A stretch of DNA of 64,000 nt, taken from contig NZ_CP106855.1 of NCBI RefSeq assembly GCF_002209355.2, forward strand, positions 2,046,001 through 2,110,000. Reading direction: 5' to 3'. Below, one piece after another: positions 24,072-32,743 of this stretch; positions within the stretch are counted from its first letter, which is position 1; each line of letters opens with the position of its first letter. Under the pieces are notes generated by a model. It did no database searches and was not told the DNA's origin. It saw only the letters and a program-made list of their open reading frames with translations. Position numbers and translations under genes: made by a program. This DNA is from Bdellovibrio sp. SKB1291214. Lineage in GTDB: Bacteria > Bdellovibrionota > Bdellovibrionia > Bdellovibrionales > Bdellovibrionaceae.

Positions 24072-27000
24072 TTAAGTCTCCTTTGATTCAAATATACTTA
24101 CTTCATCCGTTGTCTTTAGGTATTTAAAAGCTGATTTCTTTCCAAAGTGATAAAAAACGGTCGGTGTGACAAACATATCTAGCAATGTGCTGCTAATCAA
24201 ACCACCGACTATAACGACAGCGACGGGATGAAGAATTTCTTTTCCCGGTTCGCCTTTCGAAAGTACTAATGGAAGTAGGCCAAGAATGGCAGTGAGAGCG
24301 GTCATCAATACAGGAACCAGTCTTTCAAGTGAACCACGAATTACCATTTCCTTGGTAAAACCTTCTCCTTCATGCTTCATAAGGTGAAGGTAGTGAGAGA
24401 TCATCATTATGCCATTTCTAGAGGCGATTCCGCAAAGAGTTACAAATGCGACCAAGCTGGCAATGCTGATCGTTCCATCGGTTATTAAAATAGCTACCAC
24501 GCCACCAATAAATGCCATTGGAATGTTCAACATAACTTGAAAAGAGATAAAACTACTCTTGAAGTGAGCGTACAGAATGACGAAAACTGAAATGACGGAC
24601 AGGAAGCCTAAGAGAATCATTAATCGGGATGCTTGTTGTTGGCTTTCAAATTGTCCACCGTAATTAATGAAGTAGCCAGATGGGACTTCAACTTTATCTT
24701 TAATTTTAGATTGAATGTCAGCCATAACGCTTTCCAGATCCCGACCTGACGAATTAGCTTGGACGACGATACGCCGTTGAGCATTTTCTCTGTTAATAAT
24801 ATTTGGACCTGAAGTTTCATAGACGTCCGCTATCATTTCGACGCGAACTTTTGTTCCATCTGGAAGTGTTTTAAGAGGGGTTCGTTTAATAAGATCCAAG
24901 TTAGATCGAGATTTTTCATCAAATCTCATAAACGCATCTACAGTCTTTTGCCCCTCGAGAATTTGACCAACCACTTCTCCCTGAAGAGCTTTTTCTAAAA
25001 GCTGTGCTAAATCTCCTACAGAAACACCAAACTTAGAGGCTTCATCTCTCAAAAGTTGAACCTTGACCTGAGGAATTAAAACCTGCTGTTCGATTTGTAA
25101 ATCGACTAACCCTGGCACGTCTTTTAAAGACTGTTGAACTTCGCTGGCCTTTGCGCGAAGTGTGGAAAGATCTGGTCCAAAGATTTTTATAGCGATTTGC
25201 GCCCGGACGCCCGATAAAAGGTGATCTAGTCGATGAGATATAGGCTGCCCAACATTAACCGCAACGCCTTGAAGTTCAGATAAATTTCTACGAATTTCGG
25301 TAAGCACTTGATTTCTGGGGCGTCCCTCTTCCTTAAAGTCGACATCAATTTCAGAGTAGTGAACGCCCTCTGCGTGCTCATCTTGCTCGGCGCGCCCAGT
25401 TCTACGTGACACAGAAGTTACTTCCGGACTTTTCATGATTAATTCTTCTGCTTTTTTGCCAAGACGATCTGATTCCTCAAGAGAAATTCCCGGAGTAGCA
25501 ACTACTGTTATAGTCGCCGTGCCTTCATTGAAATGAGGTAGGAAGTCTCTGCCAATGAATGTGGTTAGAAAAACTGCGCAAATAAACAAGGCAGTTGTTA
25601 CGCCTAAAATAATTTTTGGGTGTGCTAAGGATCTGTTAAGAATCTGAGTGTCCCATTGCTTAAGCTTTCGAACTAAAGCGCCGTCCTTGTGTTCTAAGAG
25701 TTCGCCTTTTGATAATAGGTATGAACACAGAACTGGCGTCACAGTGAGAGAAATGATCATCGAAGCCAGAAGTGAAATAATATATGAAATCCCGAGAGGC
25801 GCGAAAAGCCGACCTTCGATTCCTCCCATGCTGAAAAGTGGAACGAAAACTAAACAGACAATAAGAGTTGCAATTACAATTGAATTTCTGACTTCACTAG
25901 ATGCTTCGAAAATAACTTTGAGCGTATTCTTTGGTTTTGCGAGCAACTTATTTTCGCGAAGTCTGCGGTATACATTTTCGACGTCAACGATAGCGTCATC
26001 AACGAGCTCGCCAATTGCGACGGCGAGTCCCCCAAGTGTCATGGTGTTGACGGAAAGTCCGAATATTTTAAAAACGATAGCTGTTAAAACAAATGAAAGA
26101 GGAATCGCCGTCATAGTTATAGCCGTCGTTCGCAAATTCATCAGAAATAATAAAAGCACAATCAGAACGAGAATGACGCCGTCACGAAGAGCCTCTTTAA
26201 CGTTATGGATCGAGTTTTCGATAAAGCGAGATTGTTTAAAGAGGTCGGGCTCAATTTTGACTCCTTTGGGTAGGCCTATCGAGAGTTCCTTTAATGCTTT
26301 ATCTATATCTTTCGTTAAATCAATTGTGCTTGCGCCAGGTTGTTTTTGAATGGTCATGATAACTGAAGCCTTGCCATTTACACTGGCATCTCCTCGTTTG
26401 ACCTGCGGCCCTTCTTGAACTTCCGCAATATCTTTTACTCGGACGGGTCTGCCTAGGTGCATGCCCACAAAAGAATTTTGAATGTCATCTAGACTGCGAA
26501 CTGCCCCAAGGTTTCTAATCAAATACTCCTGAGGGCCAATATTTATGAAGCCGCCGGTGGAATTAATACTAAGATCTGAAAGATTGTGTTCGATATCATC
26601 TAGGGCTAACTGAAATTTTTGAATTTTTTCGGCTGAGATAAGAATTTGAAATTGTCTCACGCCTCCGCCAATTGCGATTACCTGCGTAACTCCTGGGATA
26701 CTCATGAGGCGAGGGCGCAATGTCCAATCTGCGATCGTTCTCAACTCAAGTGGACTGACGGTGCCATCTGGAGAACTAAGACCAATAAGCTGTATTTCTC
26801 CCATGATCGAGGCGATCGGTCCCATAATAGGTGTCGCATTTTTTGGAAGCTTTTCTTTAGCTAGAGCTATTTTCTCTTGGACCATTTGTCTATTGCGGTA
26901 GATATCTGTTCCCCAGTCAAACTCGATATAAATAACACTTAATCCGACTGCAGAACTGGAGCGAACTCGCTGTACCCCGGGAAGACCATTCAGTGCGGTT

Positions 27001-27209
27001 TCAAGGGGAAACGTCACCAAAGTTTCAACCTCTTCGGGGGCAAGGCCAGGGGCCTCGGTCATGATATTTACTGTGGGTCTATTTAAATCTGGGAAAACAT
27101 CCACCGGAAGAGTTATTAGAGCCCATACTCCGTACACCAAAACTAATGCCGTGAAAGCAATAACAAGCAGTCTATGAGTCAGGGCATATTTTATGACTTT
27201 ATCGAGCAT
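24072..27209 (-). CDS. Heavy-metal RND efflux pump (CzcA/CusA family)
   Basis: A 1045-residue HME-RND transporter with 12 membrane helices and two large periplasmic loops. N-terminal LPVDVFPDLNRPTVNI and the TM4 acidic motif GELVDDAIVDVENVYRRL are typical of the heavy-metal group. The periplasmic porter region includes GVRAQIAIKIFGPDL, and the TM11-12 segment has ASRNGIMMISHYLHL. Proton-driven export of Cu(I)/Ag(I) or divalent ions is expected. The neighbours (CsoR, Cu ATPases) point to copper or silver. The promoter region carries a CsoR-type palindrome at 27226-27245. No periplasmic adaptor gene is adjacent. Confidence 0.92.
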   Translation of the reverse strand: MLDKVIKYALTHRLLVIAFTALVLVYGVWALITLPVDVFPDLNRPTVNIMTEAPGLAPEEVETLVTFPLETALNGLPGVQRVRSSSAVGLSVIYIEFDWGTDIYRNRQMVQEKIALAKEKLPKNATPIMGPIASIMGEIQLIGLSSPDGTVSPLELRTIADWTLRPRLMSIPGVTQVIAIGGGVRQFQILISAEKIQKFQLALDDIEHNLSDLSINSTGGFINIGPQEYLIRNLGAVRSLDDIQNSFVGMHLGRPVRVKDIAEVQEGPQVKRGDASVNGKASVIMTIQKQPGASTIDLTKDIDKALKELSIGLPKGVKIEPDLFKQSRFIENSIHNVKEALRDGVILVLIVLLLFLMNLRTTAITMTAIPLSFVLTAIVFKIFGLSVNTMTLGGLAVAIGELVDDAIVDVENVYRRLRENKLLAKPKNTLKVIFEASSEVRNSIVIATLIVCLVFVPLFSMGGIEGRLFAPLGISYIISLLASMIISLTVTPVLCSYLLSKGELLEHKDGALVRKLKQWDTQILNRSLAHPKIILGVTTALFICAVFLTTFIGRDFLPHFNEGTATITVVATPGISLEESDRLGKKAEELIMKSPEVTSVSRRTGRAEQDEHAEGVHYSEIDVDFKEEGRPRNQVLTEIRRNLSELQGVAVNVGQPISHRLDHLLSGVRAQIAIKIFGPDLSTLRAKASEVQQSLKDVPGLVDLQIEQQVLIPQVKVQLLRDEASKFGVSVGDLAQLLEKALQGEVVGQILEGQKTVDAFMRFDEKSRSNLDLIKRTPLKTLPDGTKVRVEMIADVYETSGPNIINRENAQRRIVVQANSSGRDLESVMADIQSKIKDKVEVPSGYFINYGGQFESQQQASRLMILLGFLSVISVFVILYAHFKSSFISFQVMLNIPMAFIGGVVAILITDGTISIASLVAFVTLCGIASRNGIMMISHYLHLMKHEGEGFTKEMVIRGSLERLVPVLMTALTAILGLLPLVLSKGEPGKEILHPVAVVIVGGLISSTLLDMFVTPTVFYHFGKKSAFKYLKTTDEVSIFESKET

Positions 27210-27225
27210 AAGTCCTCTTTTCGAA

Positions 27226-27245
27226 TATACTAGGAGGGGGTATAG
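27226..27245 (-). promoter_or_regulatory. CsoR-type operator before the RND operon
   Basis: On the minus strand this reads CTATACCCCCTCCTAGTATA, an imperfect palindrome with a C5 half and a TAGTATA half, as in CsoR-family sites. It lies 16 nt before the ATG of the pump, so bound repressor would block initiation or early elongation. Confidence 0.65.
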
Positions 27246-27310
27246 TCAATTGTGACAAGGAAAAAAAATATTGTTCTTCATATTTTCTCCTTGCAAGACC
27301 CCTTGCTAAT

Positions 27311-27328
27311 TATACCCCCATGGGGTAA
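27311..27328 (+). promoter_or_regulatory. CsoR-type operator before csoR and the ATPase genes
   Basis: TATACCCCCATGGGGTAA is a G/C-tract palindrome centred on CATG, matching the general CsoR/RcnR operator form (A/T-rich flank, run of C, run of G). It lies 27 nt before the TTG start of csoR and implies negative autoregulation released by copper. Confidence 0.7.
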
Positions 27329-27355
27329 GTATGATATGAAATTTAGAGGTATAAA

Positions 27356-27643
27356 TTGAAAAAAGCAAACAACAAATCTCTTCATCCTGATCATGGTGTT
27401 CACAAGAAACGTTTAAATCGAGTCCGTGGACAAATAGATGGTATCGAAAAGATGATTGATGAAAGACGCTATTGTCCTGATATTTTAATCCAACTGCGGG
27501 CTGCCGCTAAGGCTCTGGAATCCATCGAGGCGGAAATTATGCAAAAGCATATTCATGGTTGTGTGAAGACCGCAATTAAATCTCGTGATGAAAATGCCGT
27601 AACAGAAAAAATTGATGAAATAATGATGCTCGTTAAGAGATAG
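27356..27643 (+). CDS. csoR: CsoR-family copper-sensing repressor
   Basis: A 95-residue all-helical protein of the CsoR/RcnR family (HGVHKKRLNRVRGQIDGIEKMI). The metal set is Cys in RRYCPDI, then H-I-H-G-C in the second helix, i.e. C...HxxxC, the Cu(I) fingerprint of CsoR and not the His-rich RcnR set. TTG 27356 is taken as start because agaggt lies 5 nt upstream and the only nearby ATG runs into a stop. Copper binding should release the two palindromes in the preceding intergenic region. It lies 7 nt before the first ATPase gene. Confidence 0.9.
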   Translation: MKKANNKSLHPDHGVHKKRLNRVRGQIDGIEKMIDERRYCPDILIQLRAAAKALESIEAEIMQKHIHGCVKTAIKSRDENAVTEKIDEIMMLVKR

Positions 27644-27650
27644 GTTTTTT

Positions 27651-29846
27651 ATGTCGTTAAAATCCGAGAAAGAAATAGAGCTTCAACTTATTGGGATGTC
27701 CTGCGTTAACTGCGCCGCAAAGATTGAAAAAACGTTAAATGGTTTTGAACAAGTTAATGCATCAGTGAATTTTGCGACTTCCAAGGCCGTGGTTTCATTT
27801 CCTTCAGATCAGTGGAGCGCTCATTTACTTGTTGAGAAGATTCAAGAGCTGGGATTTCAGGCTTTTGAAATCGATGAAGACGCACAGACCGGGGATATCA
27901 AAAATATAGTACAGAAAGAAAAGGAACGCGAACAAAGACTTTTCTTTGCAGCGCTAATTCTTACGAGCCCTTTTATTCTCGAGATGTTCTATATGTTAGG
28001 TGGGAATGGTCATCAGGAGCTAATACCAAGATGGGTACAACTGATTTTGGCGACTCCCGTGCAATTTTGGATCGGGTGGCGATTTTATCGTGGATCCTAC
28101 TATGCTCTTCGTTCCAAAAGTTCAAACATGGATGTCTTAATTGCTTTGGGTACAACCATGGCTTATGTCCTTAGTGTTCTGGTAACGGTAATGAACTGGC
28201 ATCACCAGCATGTATATTTCGAAGCAAGTACCATGGTTATTACACTTGTTCTTGCTGGAAAATACCTGGAGTCAAAGGCAAAGAAAAAAACATCAGATGC
28301 CCTTGAGGGCCTTGTTCGTCTTCAGCCAAAAACCGCTATCGTCGAAAGAAGCGGTAAGTTTGAAGAGATTGAAGTTAAGGATGTTATTGTTGGGGATACT
28401 GTCATTGTTAAAAACGCCGAAGCAATTCCTATTGACGGTGTTGTTGTTGGTGGAAGTTCATCAGTTGATGAGTCTATGCTAACAGGCGAAAGTATTCCCG
28501 TTGCTAAACATGTCGGTGACAAAGTTTTTGCAGCGACGCTCAATCACAGCGGTTCTTTGCGAGTGAAGGCCACTGGTGTTGGCACGCGAACCCAGCTAGC
28601 CCAAATTATTAAAATTGTATCGATTGCGCAGGGTTCTAAAGCGCCTATTCAGCGGCTCGCTGATAAAATATCAGCCATCTTCGTTCCAACAGTAGTGACT
28701 GTCAGTTTATTTACTTTCTTTTTAACGTGGATGATTTCTGGTGATCTGGCGTCGGCATTCATAGCAGCCGTATCAGTCCTCGTAATCGCCTGTCCGTGTG
28801 CATTGGGTTTAGCTACTCCAACTGCAGTCGTTGTGGGAGTGGGAAAGGCAGCCCATGCTGGGGTACTATTTCGTGACGCTAAAGCACTTGAGGTAGCTGA
28901 AAAGATAGATGTCTTGGTCCTTGATAAAACCGGAACTATTACAGAAGGCAAGCCGACAGTAAGCGACGTCAAGATAGGTAATATGGTGACATTGGAGAAT
29001 GCATTGCAGATCGCGATGAGTCTTGAGGAAGGTTCCTCTCACCCATTAGCTCGAGCTATTGTAGACGAAGGAAATAAGAATCATATTTATCCTGTGCCAG
29101 TTGATTTTTTTGAATCTGTAGTTGGACAAGGAGTGCAGGGTAAGATTGGGACTGAGGTTTACAAGCTTGGAAAACCGGAATGGATTGCCGATAGTGTCCA
29201 TCTTGACAAAAGTATTTTGCATTCAATGGAAGCAAGCGGACAAACGGTTGTGGTCCTGGCATCATCTCAAGAAGTTATCGCCTACTTTGCTATTGCAGAT
29301 AAGGTTCGTGAAAGCTCAAAAGTTGCTATTCAGCAAATTCTTTCACAAGGCATTCGTGTTGTAATGCTGACGGGCGATAATGAAGGTACGGCAAAAGCAA
29401 TTGCGAAGGAAGTCGGTATAGCTGAGTTTAAACATAGCGTGAAGCCATCGGATAAAGCTAACTTCGTAGTCGCATTGAAAAGGAAGAAGCTGACTGTGGC
29501 CATGGTCGGGGATGGAGTGAACGATGCGCCCGCTCTTGCAATGGCAGACGTCAGTTTCTCTATGTCGTCGGGGACAGACATAGCAATCGAAGCGGCAGAT
29601 GTGACTTTGATGAAGAACGATTTAACATCAGTGTTTGCCGCAATCTCATTGTCAAAATTTACCTTAAGAAAGATTAGGCAAAATCTTTTCTTTGCTTTTG
29701 TTTACAATGTTTTTGGAATTCCTTTAGCTGCACTGGGAATGTTGAACCCCATTATTGCCGGAGGAGCTATGGCATTGAGTTCCGTATCTGTTTTAACAAA
29801 TTCTTTAATGTTAAAGCGCGTTCGATTAACGGCGAATGCAGAGTAG
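27651..29846 (+). CDS. copA: Cu(I)-exporting P1B-type ATPase, single HMA domain
   Basis: A 731-residue CopA-type pump. N-terminal HMA with GMSCVNCA; TM6 [11 protein letters not shown]; phosphorylation motif DKTGTITEG; HP motif SSHPLARAI; hinge [11 protein letters not shown]; last helices with YN and MALSSVSV, the Cu(I) P1B-1 pattern. It exports cytoplasmic Cu(I), possibly Ag(I). The start ATG 27651 follows csoR by 7 nt. A second pump of the same type follows after a small gene. The sequence is complete and should be active. Confidence 0.95.
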   Translation: MSLKSEKEIELQLIGMSCVNCAAKIEKTLNGFEQVNASVNFATSKAVVSFPSDQWSAHLLVEKIQELGFQAFEIDEDAQTGDIKNIVQKEKEREQRLFFAALILTSPFILEMFYMLGGNGHQELIPRWVQLILATPVQFWIGWRFYRGSYYALRSKSSNMDVLIALGTTMAYVLSVLVTVMNWHHQHVYFEASTMVITLVLAGKYLESKAKKKTSDALEGLVRLQPKTAIVERSGKFEEIEVKDVIVGDTVIVKNAEAIPIDGVVVGGSSSVDESMLTGESIPVAKHVGDKVFAATLNHSGSLRVKATGVGTRTQLAQIIKIVSIAQGSKAPIQRLADKISAIFVPTVVTVSLFTFFLTWMISGDLASAFIAAVSVLVIACPCALGLATPTAVVVGVGKAAHAGVLFRDAKALEVAEKIDVLVLDKTGTITEGKPTVSDVKIGNMVTLENALQIAMSLEEGSSHPLARAIVDEGNKNHIYPVPVDFFESVVGQGVQGKIGTEVYKLGKPEWIADSVHLDKSILHSMEASGQTVVVLASSQEVIAYFAIADKVRESSKVAIQQILSQGIRVVMLTGDNEGTAKAIAKEVGIAEFKHSVKPSDKANFVVALKRKKLTVAMVGDGVNDAPALAMADVSFSMSSGTDIAIEAADVTLMKNDLTSVFAAISLSKFTLRKIRQNLFFAFVYNVFGIPLAALGMLNPIIAGGAMALSSVSVLTNSLMLKRVRLTANAE

Positions 29847-30114
29847 TGTTGTGGATGTTGAAAAGATAATTTTAGTATGTAGTTCCTGCGGCAAAGAAGC
29901 AGATGCTGGGAACACTTCAAAAAAATTGCAGGGTAGAATCAAAAACTTTGCAAAGGAAAATAACGAGCAATGTTTGGTGCTTTTGACAAGTTGTCTCGGA
30001 GTTTGTCCTGATCAGGGTATTACCATTGCGTATACCTCGAAAAGTGGCCGAGGAGTAACTCTAGAAGTTATTCCAGATGAGTCGAGCGGGGAATCGGTTA
30101 TTAGAAAAATATGA
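29836..30114 (+). CDS. Small ferredoxin-like (thioredoxin-fold 2Fe-2S) protein
   Basis: A 92-residue protein that overlaps the upstream ATPase by 11 nt (ATG 29836). It has [10 protein letters not shown] near the start and [16 protein letters not shown] later. Four cysteines in this spacing (CxxC ... CxxxC) resemble the thioredoxin-like [2Fe-2S] ferredoxin family (DUF1636-like). The function inside a copper block is not known; it could repair or sense Fe-S damage, since Cu(I) attacks such clusters, or it could bind copper itself. The next gene starts 13 nt downstream. Confidence 0.65.
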   Translation: MQSSVVDVEKIILVCSSCGKEADAGNTSKKLQGRIKNFAKENNEQCLVLLTSCLGVCPDQGITIAYTSKSGRGVTLEVIPDESSGESVIRKI

Positions 30115-30127
30115 AATGAGGTTGAAA

Positions 30128-32350
30128 ATGAAGAACGGCGACTCTCACAATCATCACCAACACCATCATCACCAAGGGCCGATACTTAATGATATGCCTT
30201 CCATTGCAGATGTCACTTCATCGAAGGCTAACATCACTTATACATGCCCAATGCATCCCCAAATCAGGCAGAATAAGCCTGGTAATTGTCCAATCTGCGG
30301 GATGAGTCTTGAACCTTTAGAACCTGCACTTGAAGAAGGCGAAGATCATGAACTTTCAGACATGAATCGCCGATTCAAGGTTTCTCTAATCTTTACGATA
30401 CCTCTGGTTTTACTTGCTATGGCTGAAATGATTCTGCCATTCAAGATACATGATCTATCCGGTGCTATTTCATTAAATTACTTTCAATTAATTTTGGCCA
30501 CTCCAGTAGTTCTATGGTCTGGATATCCGTTATTTCAGCGAGGCTGGATTTCTCTCAAAACGTTGCAACTCAATATGTTTACTCTCATTGCATTAGGGAC
30601 AGCGGTTGCCTATGTATACAGTTTAGTTGCGACACTATTGCCAGCGCTATTCCCTGAAGTTATGAAGAATCAGCATACTGGAGAAGTTGGCGTTTATTTC
30701 GAGGCAGCTGCTGCTATCATCACGCTGGTACTATTAGGACAGGTTCTTGAACTGAGAGCTAGGAAGCAAACATCAGGAGCGATTAAAGCTCTATTAGGGC
30801 TTGCTCCGAAAATGGCTTTGCGAATTCGTGATGATAAAGAAGAATTCGTCGAATTGTCTCGAATCGTAATCGAGGATTTACTCAAGGTTAAGCCTGGAGA
30901 AAAAGTTCCAGTCGATGGCGTGGTTGTGCAAGGGCAAAGTTCCATTGATGAATCCATGATTACTGGTGAACCGATTCCTGTGGAAAAAGAAATGGGTTCT
31001 AAAGTAACAGGGGGAACACTCAATGGCACTGGTACTTTTGTTATGAAGGCTGAAAAGGTTGGATCAGAAACACTACTTTCGCAAATTGTGAAGATGGTTT
31101 CAGAGGCTCAGCGAAGTCGAGCACCGATCCAGAAAGTTGCTGACATAGCTTCGAGCTATTTTGTTCCCGCTGTGGTTGTAATAGCAATCATCGCATATCT
31201 TGTTTGGTATTTTGTTGGACCGGAACCAAGAATGACTTATGCCCTGGTCAATGCCATTGCTGTCTTAATTATAGCTTGTCCCTGCGCTCTTGGATTGGCT
31301 ACGCCAATGTCTATCATGGTGGGAGTCGGCCGGGGTGCGCAGAATGGTATTCTTATTAAAGATGCAGAAGCGCTAGAGATTTTCTCGAAGATTAATACTT
31401 TAGTTGTGGATAAGACCGGAACACTCACGGAAGGAAAGCCAACGTTATCGAAAGTTATTTCTACCGCGAACCTTTCTGAAAATGAAGTTTTGAAAATCGC
31501 AGCTGCTCTCGAGCGCTCCAGTGAGCACCCCCTTGCACAAGCCATTACAAAGGGTGCTCAAGAGAGACAAATCAATCTTAATATCGAAGTTAAAGAGTTC
31601 ATCTCCACAACCGGCAAGGGAATCTCGGGAAATTTAGAGGGGAAAAAGTATTCAGTCGGTAACATTAAATGGGCTTCAGAATTAGGTTTCGATTTGAGTA
31701 AGTACAATGATGATGTTGAGAAGCTTAGAAAAGATGGTCACACAGTCATGGTACTTATGTCGGCAACGGAAGTTTTGGGCTTTATTGCTGTTGTGGATCA
31801 AATCAAAGTGACAACTTCAGAAGCAGTTCGAACACTTCAAGATAATGGTATCGAAGTGATTATGCTTACCGGCGACAATAAAGTGACTGCTATGGCTGTA
31901 GCCGAAAAAGTTGGAATAAAAAATGTTATTTCTGACGTACTGCCAGATCAAAAAAGAAGTATTGTTCAAGATCTACAGAAACAGGGTCGCATTGTTGGCA
32001 TGGCTGGAGACGGCGTAAACGATGCTCCAGGATTAGCTCAAGCCCATGTTGGTATAGCAATGGGGCATGGTACTGACGTGGCCATTGAAAGTGCCGGCGT
32101 TACTTTAATTAAAGGAGATTTGATGGGCATCGTAAAGGCCCGAAATCTTAGCTCCGCTACGATGAAAAATATTCGCGAGAATTTATTTTTTGCCTTTATT
32201 TATAACTTTGCGGGTGTTCCGATTGCAGCCGGAGTTTTGTATCCATCTCTAGGAATTCTATTAAGTCCTATGTTCGCGAGCGCTGCAATGGCATTAAGTT
32301 CTGTATCTGTCATTGGAAACGCTCTTAGATTAAAGCGAACTTCGATCTGA
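30128..32350 (+). CDS. copA: Cu(I)-exporting P1B-type ATPase with His-rich and CPxCG-type N-terminus
   Basis: ATG 30128 is preferred to upstream in-frame starts because gagg lies 6 nt before it. Residues 5-16 form a His-rich tract ([10 protein letters not shown]); residues about 38-65 form a YHS-like heavy-metal binding domain ([21 protein letters not shown]). Then come the P1B core: [41 protein letters not shown] and MALSSVSV. There is no HMA domain. Such ATPases are usual in plasmid or island copper/silver resistance. It differs from the first pump in its N-terminal metal domain, so the two may handle different copper donors. Confidence 0.94.
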   Translation: MKNGDSHNHHQHHHHQGPILNDMPSIADVTSSKANITYTCPMHPQIRQNKPGNCPICGMSLEPLEPALEEGEDHELSDMNRRFKVSLIFTIPLVLLAMAEMILPFKIHDLSGAISLNYFQLILATPVVLWSGYPLFQRGWISLKTLQLNMFTLIALGTAVAYVYSLVATLLPALFPEVMKNQHTGEVGVYFEAAAAIITLVLLGQVLELRARKQTSGAIKALLGLAPKMALRIRDDKEEFVELSRIVIEDLLKVKPGEKVPVDGVVVQGQSSIDESMITGEPIPVEKEMGSKVTGGTLNGTGTFVMKAEKVGSETLLSQIVKMVSEAQRSRAPIQKVADIASSYFVPAVVVIAIIAYLVWYFVGPEPRMTYALVNAIAVLIIACPCALGLATPMSIMVGVGRGAQNGILIKDAEALEIFSKINTLVVDKTGTLTEGKPTLSKVISTANLSENEVLKIAAALERSSEHPLAQAITKGAQERQINLNIEVKEFISTTGKGISGNLEGKKYSVGNIKWASELGFDLSKYNDDVEKLRKDGHTVMVLMSATEVLGFIAVVDQIKVTTSEAVRTLQDNGIEVIMLTGDNKVTAMAVAEKVGIKNVISDVLPDQKRSIVQDLQKQGRIVGMAGDGVNDAPGLAQAHVGIAMGHGTDVAIESAGVTLIKGDLMGIVKARNLSSATMKNIRENLFFAFIYNFAGVPIAAGVLYPSLGILLSPMFASAAMALSSVSVIGNALRLKRTSI

Positions 32351-32356
32351 CAAAAA

Positions 32357-32385
32357 AAAGAGGGTGGAACTTCACCCTCTTTTTT
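32357..32385. terminator. Terminator after the second copper ATPase
   Basis: Stem AGAGGGTG / CACCCTCT (32359-32366, 32373-32380), 6-nt loop, then T-run; the left A-run allows it to serve the minus-strand gene as well. Confidence 0.85.
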
Positions 32386-32386
32386 C

Positions 32387-32743
32387 CTACTTCAATACCG
32401 AAATTGAAAGTGGAATGGTTTTTAACTCACCTTTATCAATGAGCTGAATCCATACTCTGTAATCACCGTCTGTTGGAAATGTTGCATGTAGCATTCCAGT
32501 ATTTGGAGCGCTTCCTTCCATAGGGTGAACATGCGTTAGCTCATCGCCGTCAGGGGATACAGCGATAACGTGAGCAAAAGCACCTAAGTAAGGCGTAATT
32601 TCAGGAGCTTGACCATCTTCTCTAGTAATTTGGAAGTTAAGCATAGCCTGCCACGGTATCTTTATTCGAAGCAAAGCGTAAGTAAGAAAGATTTTTGATG
32701 TATTCCTTAAAGAAGGGACTATAGGGAAAACGCTTCCGATCAT
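32387..32743 (-). pseudogene. 3' part of a metal-island periplasmic protein, front half lost
   Basis: Residues about 35-118 are a well-formed beta domain: PYLGAFAHVIAVSPDGDELTHVHP, then FPTDGDYRVWIQL, the form seen in uncharacterised copper-island proteins with a HxHP motif. The first 30 residues (MIGSVFPIVPSLRN) read through sequence that, on the plus strand, belongs to the recombinase fragment, so the ATG at 32743 is not original. No signal peptide remains, although the domain type is expected outside the cytoplasm. It is a truncated gene at a rearrangement junction near 32640-32740. Confidence 0.65.

Noticed and set aside
25648-26349. 233-codon plus-strand frame inside the RND pump gene.
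   Set aside because: It lies wholly opposite a conserved transporter frame, has no start context, and its sequence (SRSLRYTFSTSTIASSTSS) is typical of antisense translation.
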